Assembly (NCBI GenBank): GCA_017562135.1
Contig: QEYB01000368.1
Location: forward strand, 1,178,001-1,242,000
Direction: 5' to 3'
Origin: Dipylidium caninum
Taxonomy: Eukaryota > Platyhelminthes > Cestoda > Cyclophyllidea > Dipylidiidae
Length of the DNA stretch: 64,000 bases
Position numbers and translations under genes: made by a program
Part shown: one piece after another, positions 13,426-26,033 of the stretch
How the letters are laid out: every line of letters starts with the position of its first letter
Numbering within the stretch: position 1 is the stretch's first letter
Notes under the pieces: model-generated
Told to the model about the DNA's origin: nothing
Database searches by the model: none
What the model saw: the letters and a program-made list of their open reading frames with translations, nothing else

Positions 13426-13449
13426 ACTTAATGTTTTTAAACATTAAGT
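13426..13449. repeat. perfect inverted repeat, 11-bp arms
   Basis: Left arm 13426-13436 and right arm 13439-13449 are exact reverse complements separated by two bases, so a hairpin or cruciform is possible. It stands alone upstream of BORA and has no T-rich tail or other partner that would assign a function. Confidence 0.6.
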
Positions 13450-14088
13450 TGCCGGCCTATCTGAGCAATATACCTGTGTCCGTTCCTTTTTTGTTTTGTT
13501 AAATTCGAAACATCGAAATTCCGCGAACTGGTTTTCGCCGGCGTTGGTAACCGCCAATATCACCAAACGCGCTACTCAACACATATCCGTTATACAAATG
13601 TGCATACGTGTAACCCTTTAGCAATATTTACTTGCCTGCATGTCTTTTTTACGTACTTTATAGTGCTTGTTCTCCCACTCAATGCTGTATACTGATTTTA
13701 CGTTGGTTTATCAAGCATATAAGAAAGCTCTTACAAGCAGTTTCTCCTTACGTCTCTTTTCGAGTTACTCTTATGGCGTACCTGCAACCGAAAACGTTAT
13801 TTGGAATTGCAGTTTGTTTATAATAGGCGTTTCACTACAGTCTTGCTGTGCATCATCTTACACTGGTCCCTCGATGCACGTTGCGTTGATAGTGTTCTTG
13901 AGTCATGGCGACACCTGTGTCACAGTATCCAGTATAGTGATTTTGAAATTATATCCTTAAACTTTTTTTTGAAGTAAAAAAATTTGGTAATTTGGCACAA
14001 ATTTTAACCAGAAGAACTAATCAAATGCAACTTGAAAACGAGTGGGTATTTCCTACCAGTAAAAGGGCGTCACTGATTGTCGTGTATA

Positions 14089-17000
14089 ATGGCTGAAGAA
14101 ACGTCCCCGAGTGAACTCATGACGCCATCGAAACTATCATCTTCAAACTTGCCGGTTCTGACGACTCCAACGGGTGGTCTCCTCTACAACCCTTTCCACG
14201 AGGATTATGTGGCTCGTTTGGGCGAGGCCACAGTCACACCGGGACTTTTTGCACCGCCAAATAAACCAGCCACAAGGGATGAAGCAACCAAACCTATTCC
14301 CTTCATCTGGTCTCCCGAGGTAAAAGGGGACCATTTTCCAACTGAAATTGATGAAAATCCAACTTATCAGCTTCGAATGCAACAGGAGCTTGATGCAGAC
14401 GTAGGTATAAATATCAGTTATGTTGAGTTTACGCATTTTTTTAGAGGGTGGCGATAGTTTAACATTTGTCTAACTTTCCAGGTTGAAGAAGTCGCGCAAA
14501 CCAAGATAACCAAGTTTTTTGAAAGCAACGTAGTAGCTCCCAGTCCTGATGTGACGAAAAGGCCTCCCAAAGGTAATACGACAAATGTTTATTTCTAACT
14601 TGGGTTGATTTTATTTGTTGGCCTATCATATAGTATCTTCTAATGCTTATGACGGTTATCTTGTTATCTCTATTGCAAAGCGCTTTTTGAAGCGGTTATT
14701 ACGTATATGAAGCCATTATGAATATGCCATAACCTCTTAATATCGTCGTACTTTCAAAAACCGGACATTTGGGGTCTCTTTTTGTTGTTTTAGAAAATTT
14801 CCAAGGCAAACCTGCTCTTCCACGGACATCATCTCTTAAGCCTCTTCGTAAGACTTTTCTGACTCTTAGTGTGAGGCCATTTTTTTATTGCCTTACTATT
14901 TTAAGACTAATGGGTATTTTAATACTCTTAGTTTCACGGTTAATTTATTTTTCATTACACTTCTTTTGTCACCCTTTCGTTTTTGCATTCACCCAGGGGA
15001 AACATTTCCAACATAACCAGTTTCCTTCAACTTGGATGACACACTGGTAAAATATTGTGGAGGGAGCCTGGTCTCATAATGCTCATTCTTTCCACGTATC
15101 TGTTCATTTCTTTTGACTCCATAGTTGATCTCACTAATCATATATGGAGAAGTTATAATGAATGCGGCAACTTCATTATTTGCAAGTACGATATCAAAAA
15201 CTTGGTATTCTTGCCTACTTTAGTCACTTCGGGTAGCGGGAGTGGAGGGCAGACAGGGCAGAGGACGGTTGTTGTTGCAGATGGTAAAATAATCCTTGCT
15301 AATTTGCCAACAGTAGTAGTTTCTTTCTGTCAGAACTTGGTTCTCGTTACTAATCCTTTCACGCGGTTGCACAGAGTTTTGTCTAAATCAACCGCTTCAG
15401 TAGATAGCATTGCTTTAATGCAATTAGGAATAATAAGGTCTCCACTACTTTTTTTTTATGATGGAGCCAGTTCCATGTATTCGTTTAAGAATGTTTTCTT
15501 GTGAAGAAGCCTCAAGTTTTGGGTTTTTACTCTGTTGGCAGTGGAAGTCCAAACCAGTATATCTGTGGCTCCGGATACCGATTTGCCTTCACTTCTACAT
15601 ACGGCACTAGAGATAGAAGAAAAGGAAAATGTGGACCTCGGGACAGTTTATTCGGCTCCCCACCGATGTGGAGTTTTCTTCTCTGAGGCAATCGCAAAAC
15701 GCACAGAGAATCCCTATCTTCGTTACTCAAACGCTATGTGCCATTCTTGCTTGCAGGGGGGTCCATCTAGTATCTGCAGCTTTGATAAAGTTTCTGATAT
15801 GGACACTCTCAAAATGGCCACGTGAGTCCTTTTTCACCTCTCCGCTTGCTCGTGTTTATAGCGGTGGGATCCCATTGTTCTCAATATGGTAAAAATAGGA
15901 CTTTGGGATTAGGGCGATAGTGTCAACACCGTATTTTATACATTGCAATAAATGCTGGTAAAGGCTTCGATGATAGGTTTTTGCGTTCACTGTTCGGCAG
16001 GTTTATGATCATGGATGAGGTTAAGGTTTTTTTATGACAACGTCTACCATTGCTGTTTGCTTAGATATTTTTGCATTTTAAAAATACAAGCCAAACACAA
16101 GACTTCGGGGATTTTCATCGCCTCCTATTCAAAAAACATTTTAGTAATGCTAATGAATTCGCATGCCATTTGCGCTATGAGGAGCTACGCGACCGTATTT
16201 TTACCATTTTATGTTCTTTTACATTTTTTATCAGTAGTTTCTCAGATGAAGATCGAAACACCCACAATACCTTATTCGCTTCGGCTGAAGATTTGGAGGC
16301 CGTAGCTGATGACCTTGGTCTACCAGTTAGTTGGGCATCAGAGTCCGTTTCCTTGAACTCTCTCCAACAAAACAGTATGAACACTGAGAATACCGGTAGA
16401 TTTCACCAGAACACCACCACCAACTTAACTGGCCTTTTAGAAAAGGCAGAAATTGGGTCATGCAGGACGCCCTCGCTTGGCCGCAGGTCATCACGCCTCT
16501 TCGAATCCGTAAGCCATTTATTCTATACTCTAAGAATACTGTTGTGCAAAAACTTTGTTAATTTTGTTTGGAATCGGGAATATCATCGCGATTGTATTTA
16601 GACTGGAAGCTCAGTGTAATTTATGTGTCGCACATTTTTTTGGTCAGAGTTATTCGGCTTAGAAAAACTAGATTCGTGGGTGCACATGCCTGCAGGTTGG
16701 GAGCTGCTCATCTCTCGCAACAAAGCTACCTTGAGATGACCTCATTTCTACTTTCAACTTGAGGCCACTATTTGCGACATTTGCGAAAACGCTTTATCTT
16801 TTAAAACTGCGTTTTGTCATGCAACTACTTGATTGCAGATAATTGTCAATGTGTAAACCTTCATTTGAACACCATGTGCGTGATTTAAAGTCTTCATTTA
16901 GGCTTTGATGCTTTTTAATACGCCTGCCTATAAGTAGAGAATAAGATATTACTTTTCGCTGGTGCAGGTTAGTCCGTTGGTGGGGGGAAGGACGAGTCCG

Positions 17001-17306
17001 GAGGCGCGAGGTTTGCAGCGACCTTTGCCCTTCTCTCTTATTATGGACGACGAAGACGAGGATGTGTACGAAGGCGGTGGCGGGGAGGAGGAGAGCACGC
17101 GCGACTCCTCCATGCCGCTCAAGCGCCAATGCAGTGAGGAGTCGCGCAGGCACGGCATGGCAAGTCCTAATCTCTCCCCCATCTACTGCTCCCGTGATTA
17201 CGCTCCCATGGATCAGGATTACGACGACTATGTTGATGTTGACGCCCTTCCTGCAACTGTCGTCAACACTGACAATGACGGCAAGGCTGAGAAAAGTGCG
17301 CTTTGA
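14089..17306 (+). CDS. BORA: protein aurora borealis (Bora) homologue, seven exons, complete
   Basis: Exons 14089-14400, 14482-14572, 14794-14847, 15224-15283, 15542-15821, 16235-16508 and 16968-17306 join in phase to 1,410 bp (469 aa; human Bora is 559). Every intron has GT and AG ends. Residues 37-57 carry the NPF...RL...TPGLF pattern and residues 70-126 the WSPEV...ID...KFFESNVVAPSP block typical of the conserved Bora N-terminus. Bora binds Aurora A and, once phosphorylated by cyclin-Cdk, lets Aurora A activate Plk1 at mitotic entry. Ser125 in the APSP sequence looks equivalent to the conserved Cdk-type Ser-Pro site in that block (inference). The rest is Ser/Thr-rich and poorly conserved, as expected for a largely disordered regulator; the last exon is strongly acidic around residues 380-390. 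The start is the ATG of MAEETSP; an upstream in-frame TTG was ignored. Confidence 0.85.
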
Positions 17307-20300
17307 ATGCATTTGGTGTTGTCGCCTACAGCCTGTTTGGCGGCTTTGCTCTTCATAATCACATTTGATATGCTATGCAACTTTCTTCCTCTGTCGCATT
17401 TGCAGGCGATGTATAGACTTGTGATAATTAGCAGTCAATTCCTTTTCCTCTCGTTTGCACCCACTAGAATAATTGCAGCTAATGGTTGAACACGCCTACT
17501 GCGGACTATATTTTGGGCTCTGAATATCTGAGGTTTCCTTAAATGGGTGTTGCTCTAAAGTTTGAAGACAGTGATACGTATTGTTTTTAGCACTTTTCTT
17601 TTGTTTTTTGCCAAAATTGCCTTAGGACGGTGCGTTGCGGATTACTCCTTGAACTATATATTCTTTAATCGTGCATATCTGGAGTGTTTTAAGCAGAGAG
17701 AATGGCCTTCTATGTTCTAAGTGGGAGCTATCGTGCACCCGGAGGCCGCCAAAATGTGGATGCCACGGGGTGCAGTAATATGGGAATGGGTCTCTGACCG
17801 GAGCTCACGCGTTCCGGCTCTCCAATTCAACTCGGACTGTGCGACTCATCCTTACTTCCACCCAGGAAGTGGCGATTGAGAGTAAAATTCCACCTCCTTG
17901 GACGCCTAACTCCTTTGGAGGTGGCCACTGCCCAGCTTTCCACTCCTTTGGCACATACCTCATCGGGAGTCTACTGAGGATGTAAACGTGTGTGCTTTAA
18001 TTGCGCTAACTCTGCTTACATTCCGTCGTAACGGAAAAGCCGTCGGCTAGTTGTCTTGTTGTATTTCAGTACGATTCCGCAGATTTTCGGTTGCATCAGA
18101 CAGATTGTCTGCAACTCACTGAGCACGAGAATTTGCACACTAATTCTATCCGGCAGTTTTCTCGGGATACACTTCGACACTCCTTATGCTTACCGCCTCT
18201 TTTTTTGGTTGTCGAAGTGTCACTTGGGCTAGCAACCGGCAGGGGACGATTGCCCAGCGAAAGTGAAAACTCCTATGGTTGGCACTTAAAACTTGTCAGA
18301 GGTGCAGAGGCTTCCTATGTTGTAGAATGATTGAGTTGTTAGGACCAATGTATTTCCGCCAAGCTGGGAAGAAAATTCCCAAACGAAATCGCCGGACCAA
18401 GTGTTAGTTAGGGGGTCGCTTTCGGTGCGTGTCTGAGGTGCGTGATTAGAGGCTTCCGGCGGCCGGATCTGCACTTTGTCGTCTGGATTATATGAACTTT
18501 CCCAACCTGAGGCTTCCTCCTTTTATCGTTGATGCAATGACTACCCAGTAGTCAGCCTTGTTCTTTCATTTGCGTCATTTGCTGTTTGACCCTTCCATGG
18601 CCGTACGCCAAGGCAAATGAACAGTGGCAGTTGAGAGCTTTCGACAATAGCCACAGTTAAGGCAAGTCGAAATTAAATGGGTGAACGTACTGCGTTTAGA
18701 CTTGAGGGTGGCTGCAGGGCCCCATTTCGGATGCGAAAACGCTACGTGTATGAGCAACAAATGGAGTCGAGAAATGTTTTCTCACAAGAGTGGCGTTTGG
18801 GTCCGTCGCTGCGCGCTCCAGCCTACGCGCCTGAAACGGTGGCTGGTGCGCAGCGACCCCGCGGGGCGTGGTGTAGGAAGCCGCGGAGATGCGGCGGACC
18901 CTGAAACGGGCTCGGCGCGCTTACCGTAACCCGTTGTGAGAGGCGACGGCGACGGTGTGCACGAGTTCGGTGCTAGCGAGGACTCCTGCAGCGTGTCGGC
19001 GCCCTTTCCATCGGACGCGCCAGCTGCTGCGACGACAGGTCTGCCACTGGGCAACTGGGTTTGCGGTTGTACAGCACTGGCGTGCTTTTGTTTGTCGACC
19101 CAAGAGGTGTTCGTGTATGGTGACCAAAAAGTTGACGCTCGACTTGGTTGTTGGAGCACCGATCGTGGTCGGCAAAAGGAGTCGCAGTTAGGAGTTATCT
19201 CTGGCCTGGGGTGGACGTAACCTCAGGCAGCAGACTTGCGACCCTGCCGGACGGAAACGTCGTCTCACCAATGTCGCTATGGATGACCGTCAAGGGGAAC
19301 CGTATTTCTCCTGGTTTCCTGTTGACTAACAGCGAACCCGGAACCTGCATTCAGGTGGAACCCATGCAAAAGTGCAATACAACCACTTTCGGTGCTCTTC
19401 GCGGAAAGACTGCACTCGCGGCAATGTCGAGGGTGTGCGACGTGTGGGAGGCTTTCGGGCGTTCCACACCTTAAGCTCATGCAGGCGGTCTTATCTGCAT
19501 CGTTTTGCGTAGCTTCGTTTTGCGTAGCTTTGCGCCGCTAAACGCACGGAGGGCACTCGCTTCAGAATGTGACGTTCCAAATTAGCACTCGACTATTGTT
19601 ACCGCCACTACGGAGCGCAAGGGTCATGGTGAATGTCCGCAGAAGTGGCTCGGACGCGTCATCTAGGGGACCCCGGGACGCGACAGCGGTGGCCACGAAT
19701 GCCGAGCCGATGGGACGCCGAGCAAGCGAGGTCCAAGACAATGAACTTCGCAGCCCCGGTAGACGCTCGCGTCAACAATCAAGCTCCCAGTCTGATGGCA
19801 GTTGCGCATTTTCGGCGCACCATAGTGGCTCCTCCGGTCGCCGCTAGAAGGCACTTGCTATGGTTGCCTGACCTTCGAGTTGCGCCCATGTTTTCCCATC
19901 CATGCGCCAAGCTTACAGCCAGCCTCCTTACAGCCCAACATACTCGTTTAATCCACGGAAGACTCGAGATGCTACCGTTTACGAGATGGAGTGAACTCCC
20001 TTCGCGCACCGGAGGGAGATGAAATGCAGTGGGAAAACGCCATGACTTGTCGAAATCAAACTAACTGGAAGGAGTGACATTAACGCGGTTGCCATCCTTC
20101 CGCCGAAAAAGGGCAGGTAATTCACTTCCGATCAGCGCGTGGCGGGTAACTTGGAGCAGAAATGAACACATGTCCCCCGGAGGCTTTAAAAAGTCAACTA
20201 TGAAGGAGCGTAAATGGGGCCTCGGGGCAAAGTCAGCAGCACCCGCCTCTGTAGGAGGCACCACTTTGTCCAGCAAGCTGTCGCATTCCCCGCATCCGAA

Positions 20301-23300
20301 GAAGGCGACTGCCTTCAAGAGGCGGGTGGAGTGACCCGATCCCGCTGCTGGGCAGGCCAACTAGGAGCGTCCGCAGGCGGGCGGAGGGGATTTCTACGCC
20401 GCAATTTTTCGGCCAGTCCTCCGCGCTCTAATCAGCCTGTGTTTTTGCGTGTGAATGTGTGCGTGTCAGTGGCGGTCTCGGGGGCTTGCGTAAGAATTAA
20501 CGCAATGCCCAAAACAACTGTTTTGCATTTCATTTCCGGTGATCTATGGTTAGTGCGTTTGAGCCAGCGCAACACGCTGGACCACGTAAATCAGACTTGT
20601 AAGTTTCTTCAAGCCAGAGGGTTTTGCGGGCCACAGTTGCAGCCGCTTGATGCAACTTGCATGGCGTCTGGGCGGGGTTGCGAGTGGTGAAAGCACTCCC
20701 CGTCGTTCGGTGACTGTCCGCCGATGTCGGCGGGTGGACTGAGCAACTTCCGGCCGCGTCCACTTGGAGCCAGACGCCGGCAATTTGGACGGATATTGTC
20801 TCGCGACCTCCCGTACGTCTGCCCTCGCTGCAGCAAACACATGGCACGTGTTTCCATCCGCGAAGGCCATCCTCCTCACCGGTCCTATATTCAATCGCGC
20901 AGAGTAGTTAAACCAAGCTCCATGGAGGCAAAACTCGGCCTGACCACCCTAAATTCACCTATTCTGATTTCATCGGAGAAAGTTAAACGTGCTTCCGCAA
21001 CAGGCGGACCTCGTCGGGAATGAAATTCAGTACACTAGTGCGGACAGCCCGAAGTTACCAGCCCGATTTTTTCCGTCATCAAGACGCTGCGTGGGAGCGA
21101 CCAGCGGGGGCAGAGAGGCTGTGAGGAATGGGACGAATGAGGAGAGTGCTCCACTTAGTGAAGCGACAGATTTACCTGGCGGCTGCACGTCATGCCAAGC
21201 GGTCCACGCGGAGTGGGAGCACCGGGACTCACCCACCGTCCTCGTGACCGCGGTCTTAATGGTGGCCGATTTGCCCCTTCGTTGCAAAAACTTGAGGTTA
21301 TAGGGACCGTGGCATGCCGTGCTTCGAAGAGGAAACGGAAGACGAAACGCTGGGGCCGATGCAGAAGGGCGGCAGAAGATTCACCTTACTTGTTACGCGA
21401 TTTATCCGGGTGAAAGTGAGGTGAAGTTGATCAAGAGATGCTCAAACCTTTGGACCGGCGAAGAAATGAGGGTCGAATGAGAACTTCATCTCAACGCGTG
21501 CAGACGAATTCGTTTTTGAATTCAAGTCGCCCACACGGAGGGCGAATAGGACGCTGGCCGTGCGACTCCCCCACTGCGCACTTGGATGTACACGTCCAAG
21601 ACGTTAGTTGACATCATTTGCACATTAATAAGCAAGAGCAGCATGATTAATGCAGCGTAAGAAGAAAAACTGCTGATAACAGGGAAGATTTAGCTTTTTG
21701 CACTGCCCATACCCTACTAATGAGATGCAGCATGCAGGATCATCTGGAGTTAGGCGGGAAACTGATGGCATTAGCCACCTCTGCACCTTTGTGATGGGGA
21801 AAGAAGTGAGTGCTGGAGAAACAAAATAAATCTACCGTAAGAAATGGCGGAGCGCAAGCTTCCTCACCGAGGCAACGCGGTTTGCATCAGGCTTTCAAAA
21901 TGGGCATCTGTTGGCTTGTACAGGACATTCGCGTGCACAAATTTAGATTTGCGTTGGCCTTGGAGACTTCCACCTGTGTTGCATTGGACTCAAGTGAGTT
22001 TTTCCCGAGCAAATTGCGCATTCATTCGGAAGAGCGTAAACTTCCAAACAACCCATGAAATCGGGGCCGATCGCGCCAGAGGAATCTTCGCCCCGCTCGG
22101 CATCAGCATCCACGGGCGCCCTGCTCGAGCGCCACGTGGTGTGACGCAGGTGGTTTTGCGTGGCAAGCGAAGTGTTGAAGACGGAAGCCCTCCAGGCCGT
22201 GCTGCCTCGCGCGGAGAAGTGTGCGGGCGCAAGAACGAGTAGAATACACAAAAAACCACGACTCTTAGGCATTTCCTGAGCCAAGGTAAGTAAGCACCGT
22301 TATTAAAACAATCGCGCCTTCGCTCTGGGGCCGATGAGAAACCTACACTATAACAGCACTCCCAAATTTTGCGCTGCCTTAGCATTTTTCAGCGGCGCCA
22401 CCTTTCTTCGCAGTTTGTGGCAAAAGATGTATGCACCAGCAGTTGAATTTGTGTCTTTAGTCGGGACTTGTGCAGAATGTCGCATCAAGTGACCACGTGA
22501 GTTGCGCGCCGAGGAGAATGGCTCCTCTGTGTCGGGGAGTGAGTCGGAGAGGAAAGTGTCACCTTCTGCTAACTGACCTTTCAGGCAGCTCATCCAGCGG
22601 CGAAAATTGTAACCGAAGGAAAACACATGCCTTTACGGGCTGAAGGTGAGCAGTCCAAGAGAAGTGCTAAACTTCAGGTGACAGCGCCAATGCGTCACGT
22701 TTGATAAATGGGAGAGACGGACTGCGAGCAGTCCTGGCGATAGCACTTAAGCCGACTCCACCGCGCTGTAAAACGCGCGAAGGGGAGCATGTGACATAAC
22801 CGTCTCAACGGAGGACCTGCGCACACAACCGTTAAAAATGCACACGAGAAAGTTGGAAAGGATGGTCAAGGCTTTTTTAAAAGTCGGGCATGAGTGGGAA
22901 ATATCCATATACAGCTTGCAGCGCAATACATCCAATTGGGCGGCAATTTGGGCTTACATTATCTCATTCACACCGTGTCAGTTCTAAAATGTGAACTGGA
23001 TGTCCTAGGAGAAGAAGGGCCATCAAGTGGCAATCCGACAAAGTGTCGATTGAGCCGAAGGCGGTGCAGGAGTTTCACCCAGCTGAGAAAGCCTGTTTCG
23101 AAGATGGGAGTTAAGATTACCCAGTTAGTGAATTCCACTTCCCACGTCCCGGTATCTCTCCTAGCCCATAAGCCGCCACTTCCCCGGTTGTGGTAAGATT
23201 TCGGCTGACGCGACCCAACCTTTTCGCAAATTCAAGGTTCTCGACGATTTAAGTGGAAATCAGAAAAAGGCCGTCGAAGGAACATTGAACTAATACGATT

Positions 23301-23383
23301 GAGTACAAGAATGTACGTAAAATAGAATCCTCGATTTCGCTTAGTCTCAAATAGAAGGCACAAAACACCAGAAGTTTCTCACT
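17307..23383. other. GC-rich interval without supported genes
   Basis: Between the convergent ends of BORA and the GalNAc-transferase gene lie about 6 kb, mostly GC-rich from 17.7 kb on. Open frames of 60-158 codons overlap on both strands, none with a recognisable domain or a convincing exon chain. A perfect 15-bp tandem duplication sits at 19501-19530. Nothing else could be assigned. Confidence 0.5.
19501..19530. repeat. 15-bp tandem duplication
   Basis: The unit CGTTTTGCGTAGCTT occurs twice in perfect head-to-tail copies. No third copy and no adjoining gene feature were seen. Confidence 0.8.
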
Positions 23384-25099
23384 TCATTTGAGCTTCGAAA
23401 GTATGCTTGGGCACTGAGCCTTGATCATGGCATTGTCTCTAAGTTTGACTTCATTGCCCTTACGTCTCAGGTCCGGGTATATGTTCTCAACGAACCACGC
23501 AAAATCTTTGCACCCGAGGCGGTGTTTAAGGCGTTCTCGGGAAGTAAGATCTCCAACTGACACCCTGAGCGCGTCCTGTTGAGACGAGTAGAAAAGTGCA
23601 ATTGGAGGCACAGAGTACCTGACCGAGTCGATTTGGACCCCCCTCGAGGGCTGCATCCAGACCATTGCGACGCGCTTTAGGTTCCTCATAATCGTCGCCA
23701 GTTTGCCCTTGGGGAAGGAGTATCTGTGTGAGTTTCGAAAGAGGTGTGATACATGGCTGCAAGGAATGATCTCGACTCGACCGCCGCACATCCAGGCACG
23801 CAGACTTAGTTCAATGTTTTCGCCGCCCCATATTTGCATCTGACTGTCGAAGGCGCCGAAGGCAATAAAATGCTTGCGAATCGTTGCCACCACGGAACCA
23901 GCAATGACAGGACTTGGACGCGGCAGACTTAACCACGTTAAATTCATATGACGACCGAAGGCGTTAAGCTATACAAATTGGAGGAAAGCGACTTGGAGGT
24001 GATTGATTCATAAGCTCACATATTTACCGCAGTTGCGAAACAACGGGAGTGCGTAAGAAATGAAATTGAAACCGCGAATCAAATGAAATTCATAGGAAAT
24101 CTCGAGAAGAACAACATTCCCCTATTTCGGCTTTCGTTGGTCATATTTCGTAGACAAAAACTATAAAGCACCACATGACAGTATTCCAATATACCTAAAA
24201 CCGCGATATTAATGAATATGGAGGGAGGGGGGGGATTTCGGCGTAATTTGAATGTTTACGACAATGTCTTCAAAAAACAAACGCAAGGAACCCAACTCAC
24301 ATTATCTTTTTCCTCGTCACTCATGGGTTCCCACATAAAGGTGAGATCCCAGCTGAACCCTCCTCGAAGATAATCAGCAGCGGGATAGTTCCTACCATCC
24401 TCTGTAAAAGCACTAATGAAGGGGCTTAGAACTGTAAGGGATGGTCGAAATTCCAGGTGTTCAATGGAAAGAAGTCGAAGTACAAGGGGTTCTAGCCAAT
24501 TCTTAGCAAAACGGATATGCGAATCAGCGAACACTAACACTCGTCCAGAGGCTTCACTGGCTCCAATGAGGCGCGATCTAATAAGCCCCTCTCTTACGGT
24601 ATTGCGGATTATGAAAACCTACGAAAACGTGGATGCACTAAAAGTATTTTAATTATAACGGTATACCCAGAGAATTTAGGTAAATTACCTGTACTTCAAA
24701 AGCCTCAGATTGTAAATCAATTGACGGTTGACTACAATCGTCAACAATTATTACTTCTGTCAAAAGGGAGTGAGATGTGTTAACAATTAAACTTTTTATC
24801 GTATTTTGCAGAATAAGTTCCTTTTCATTATGCGCGACAATAACAACGGACACATTTGATGGATCAAGATCATCGCCTAACAATGAAGCAGTTTGTAGCA
24901 TCCATTTAGAGCACTCTTTGCCCTGTTTATCCTCTGCACTTTCAAAGGGTTTGAATACCGGGCCTCTGTTGAATCTGCAATCCTCATTCGAAAAAATAAG
25001 GGCCTCTTTAAGACTTGGTGAGGCGCGAAGAAAACTAAGATTAATCCACAGCAAAGTAAAAATTTGAGTAAATCTTGCTGCTTTCGATATCAAAAGCAT
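23384..25099 (-). CDS. GALNT: polypeptide N-acetylgalactosaminyltransferase without lectin domain, three exons, complete
   Basis: Exons 25099-24689, 24618-24301 and 23968-23384, all phase 0, give 437 aa. It transfers GalNAc from UDP-GalNAc to Ser/Thr to begin mucin-type O-glycans, normally as a type II membrane enzyme of the Golgi. Visible: a hydrophobic N-terminal anchor (about residues 10-24), a GT-A core with VVIVAHNE and VDDCS in exon 1, VFIIRN...REGLIRSRL, the metal-binding DSH at 169-171 (family DxH), GGFSWDLTFMWE, WGGEN at 290-294, WMCGG at 302-306 and the third metal ligand H318 in SHLFR. Family members usually run 500-650 aa and end in a ricin-type lectin domain. Here the frame stops soon after the catalytic domain, so no lectin domain is encoded. 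The usual PTMAGG motif is altered to PVIAGS. Catalytic residues appear intact. Which GALNT subtype it is cannot be said. Confidence 0.85.
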
Positions 25100-26033
25100 T
25101 CAAACGGTTCTAAAATCGGAAAAAAACGAGGGCTATTTCTGAATTTATACACTAAAAACATATAAACATAAACAACGTTGCACGGATATCTTCATCTTTG
25201 CTCTTTTTACACTACGTTTAGAGCTAGTTGGGGAGCAGCAGCACAACGTTGGAATAGCAAAACAACCTAAACCTCTCTGATATAACGTGGCGCTGGTTTA
25301 TGTAAATGCTTAAATAACTAAACTTACGTTTGGAAGTCTTGTCTTATATACGGAAGGGTTTTTACAATAATGTATTCAAGAGAGTAAACCGAAGGCCGCA
25401 AAATAACGTTAGAGACAAGTCGAAAACCAAAAACATACATTGAGGAAACCAAAAGTTGCCTATGGCGATTCATACAGTGCGCTCCATTTAGACTTTCAAA
25501 CACTATATCGTGCCTAAATGGGAACATAAACTCTCTCCATATATTAAAAACCAGTCACATTACATAAAAAATTAGGTTTGAAATAAGAAACAACTTAGAT
25601 TCATATCGACATTGGTATTCTTACGGTAGGAGACAATTATAGTGCTGCTCTGGGTAAACCATTTTATGCGCTTGTGGTACCCACAGCCCAAGGTCATATT
25701 AATACAGCTAATATTAATATATTAAACAACAAAAGATATCAAAATTTCTGCCGCAGAAATGCAGTAATTATTAATTTACACAAGCTAACACTTATTATTT
25801 AAATAATTATTGTTGTTAAGCGTTTTTTTATTTGGTGACATAACTTATACGTTTTTAAGTACTCAAGAAGCCGTCGACAAGTTCTCGCTGACTTCCCGAA
25901 AGGTTTGACGCCACCCGGAACCCACCAAAACACAAACTCAAGCAACAGTCGAACCGAAATGCTATTATTCACAACTCATCTTCCACCCAAACCGAAAATA
26001 CTTGAAACAGTGCTCAAAACCAATTATGACGTA
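25100..26033. other. AT-rich spacer between two minus-strand genes
   Basis: This 934-bp stretch separates the stop codon of the upstream unrecognised gene from the GalNAc-transferase start. It is strongly AT-rich in places (for example near 25,700-25,850). Open frames are short and unsupported. It should hold the 3' UTR of the first gene and the promoter or trans-splice region of the second, but no specific site was identified. Confidence 0.4.

Larger units (their letters stand above)
5000..14088. other. long gene-poor interval
   Basis: From 5.0 to about 10.7 kb the DNA is GC-rich; from 10.8 kb to the BORA start it is AT-rich. No exon with a recognisable protein or consistent splice signals was found on either strand. 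It holds a (TG)n tract at 8511-8525, an AP-1-like site overlapping an E-box at 5771-5780 (CTCACGTGAG palindrome), G-rich runs near 6448-6478, C-rich runs near 9050-9085, and an 11-bp inverted repeat at 13426-13449. The remaining open frames look like chance frames. Confidence 0.5.
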
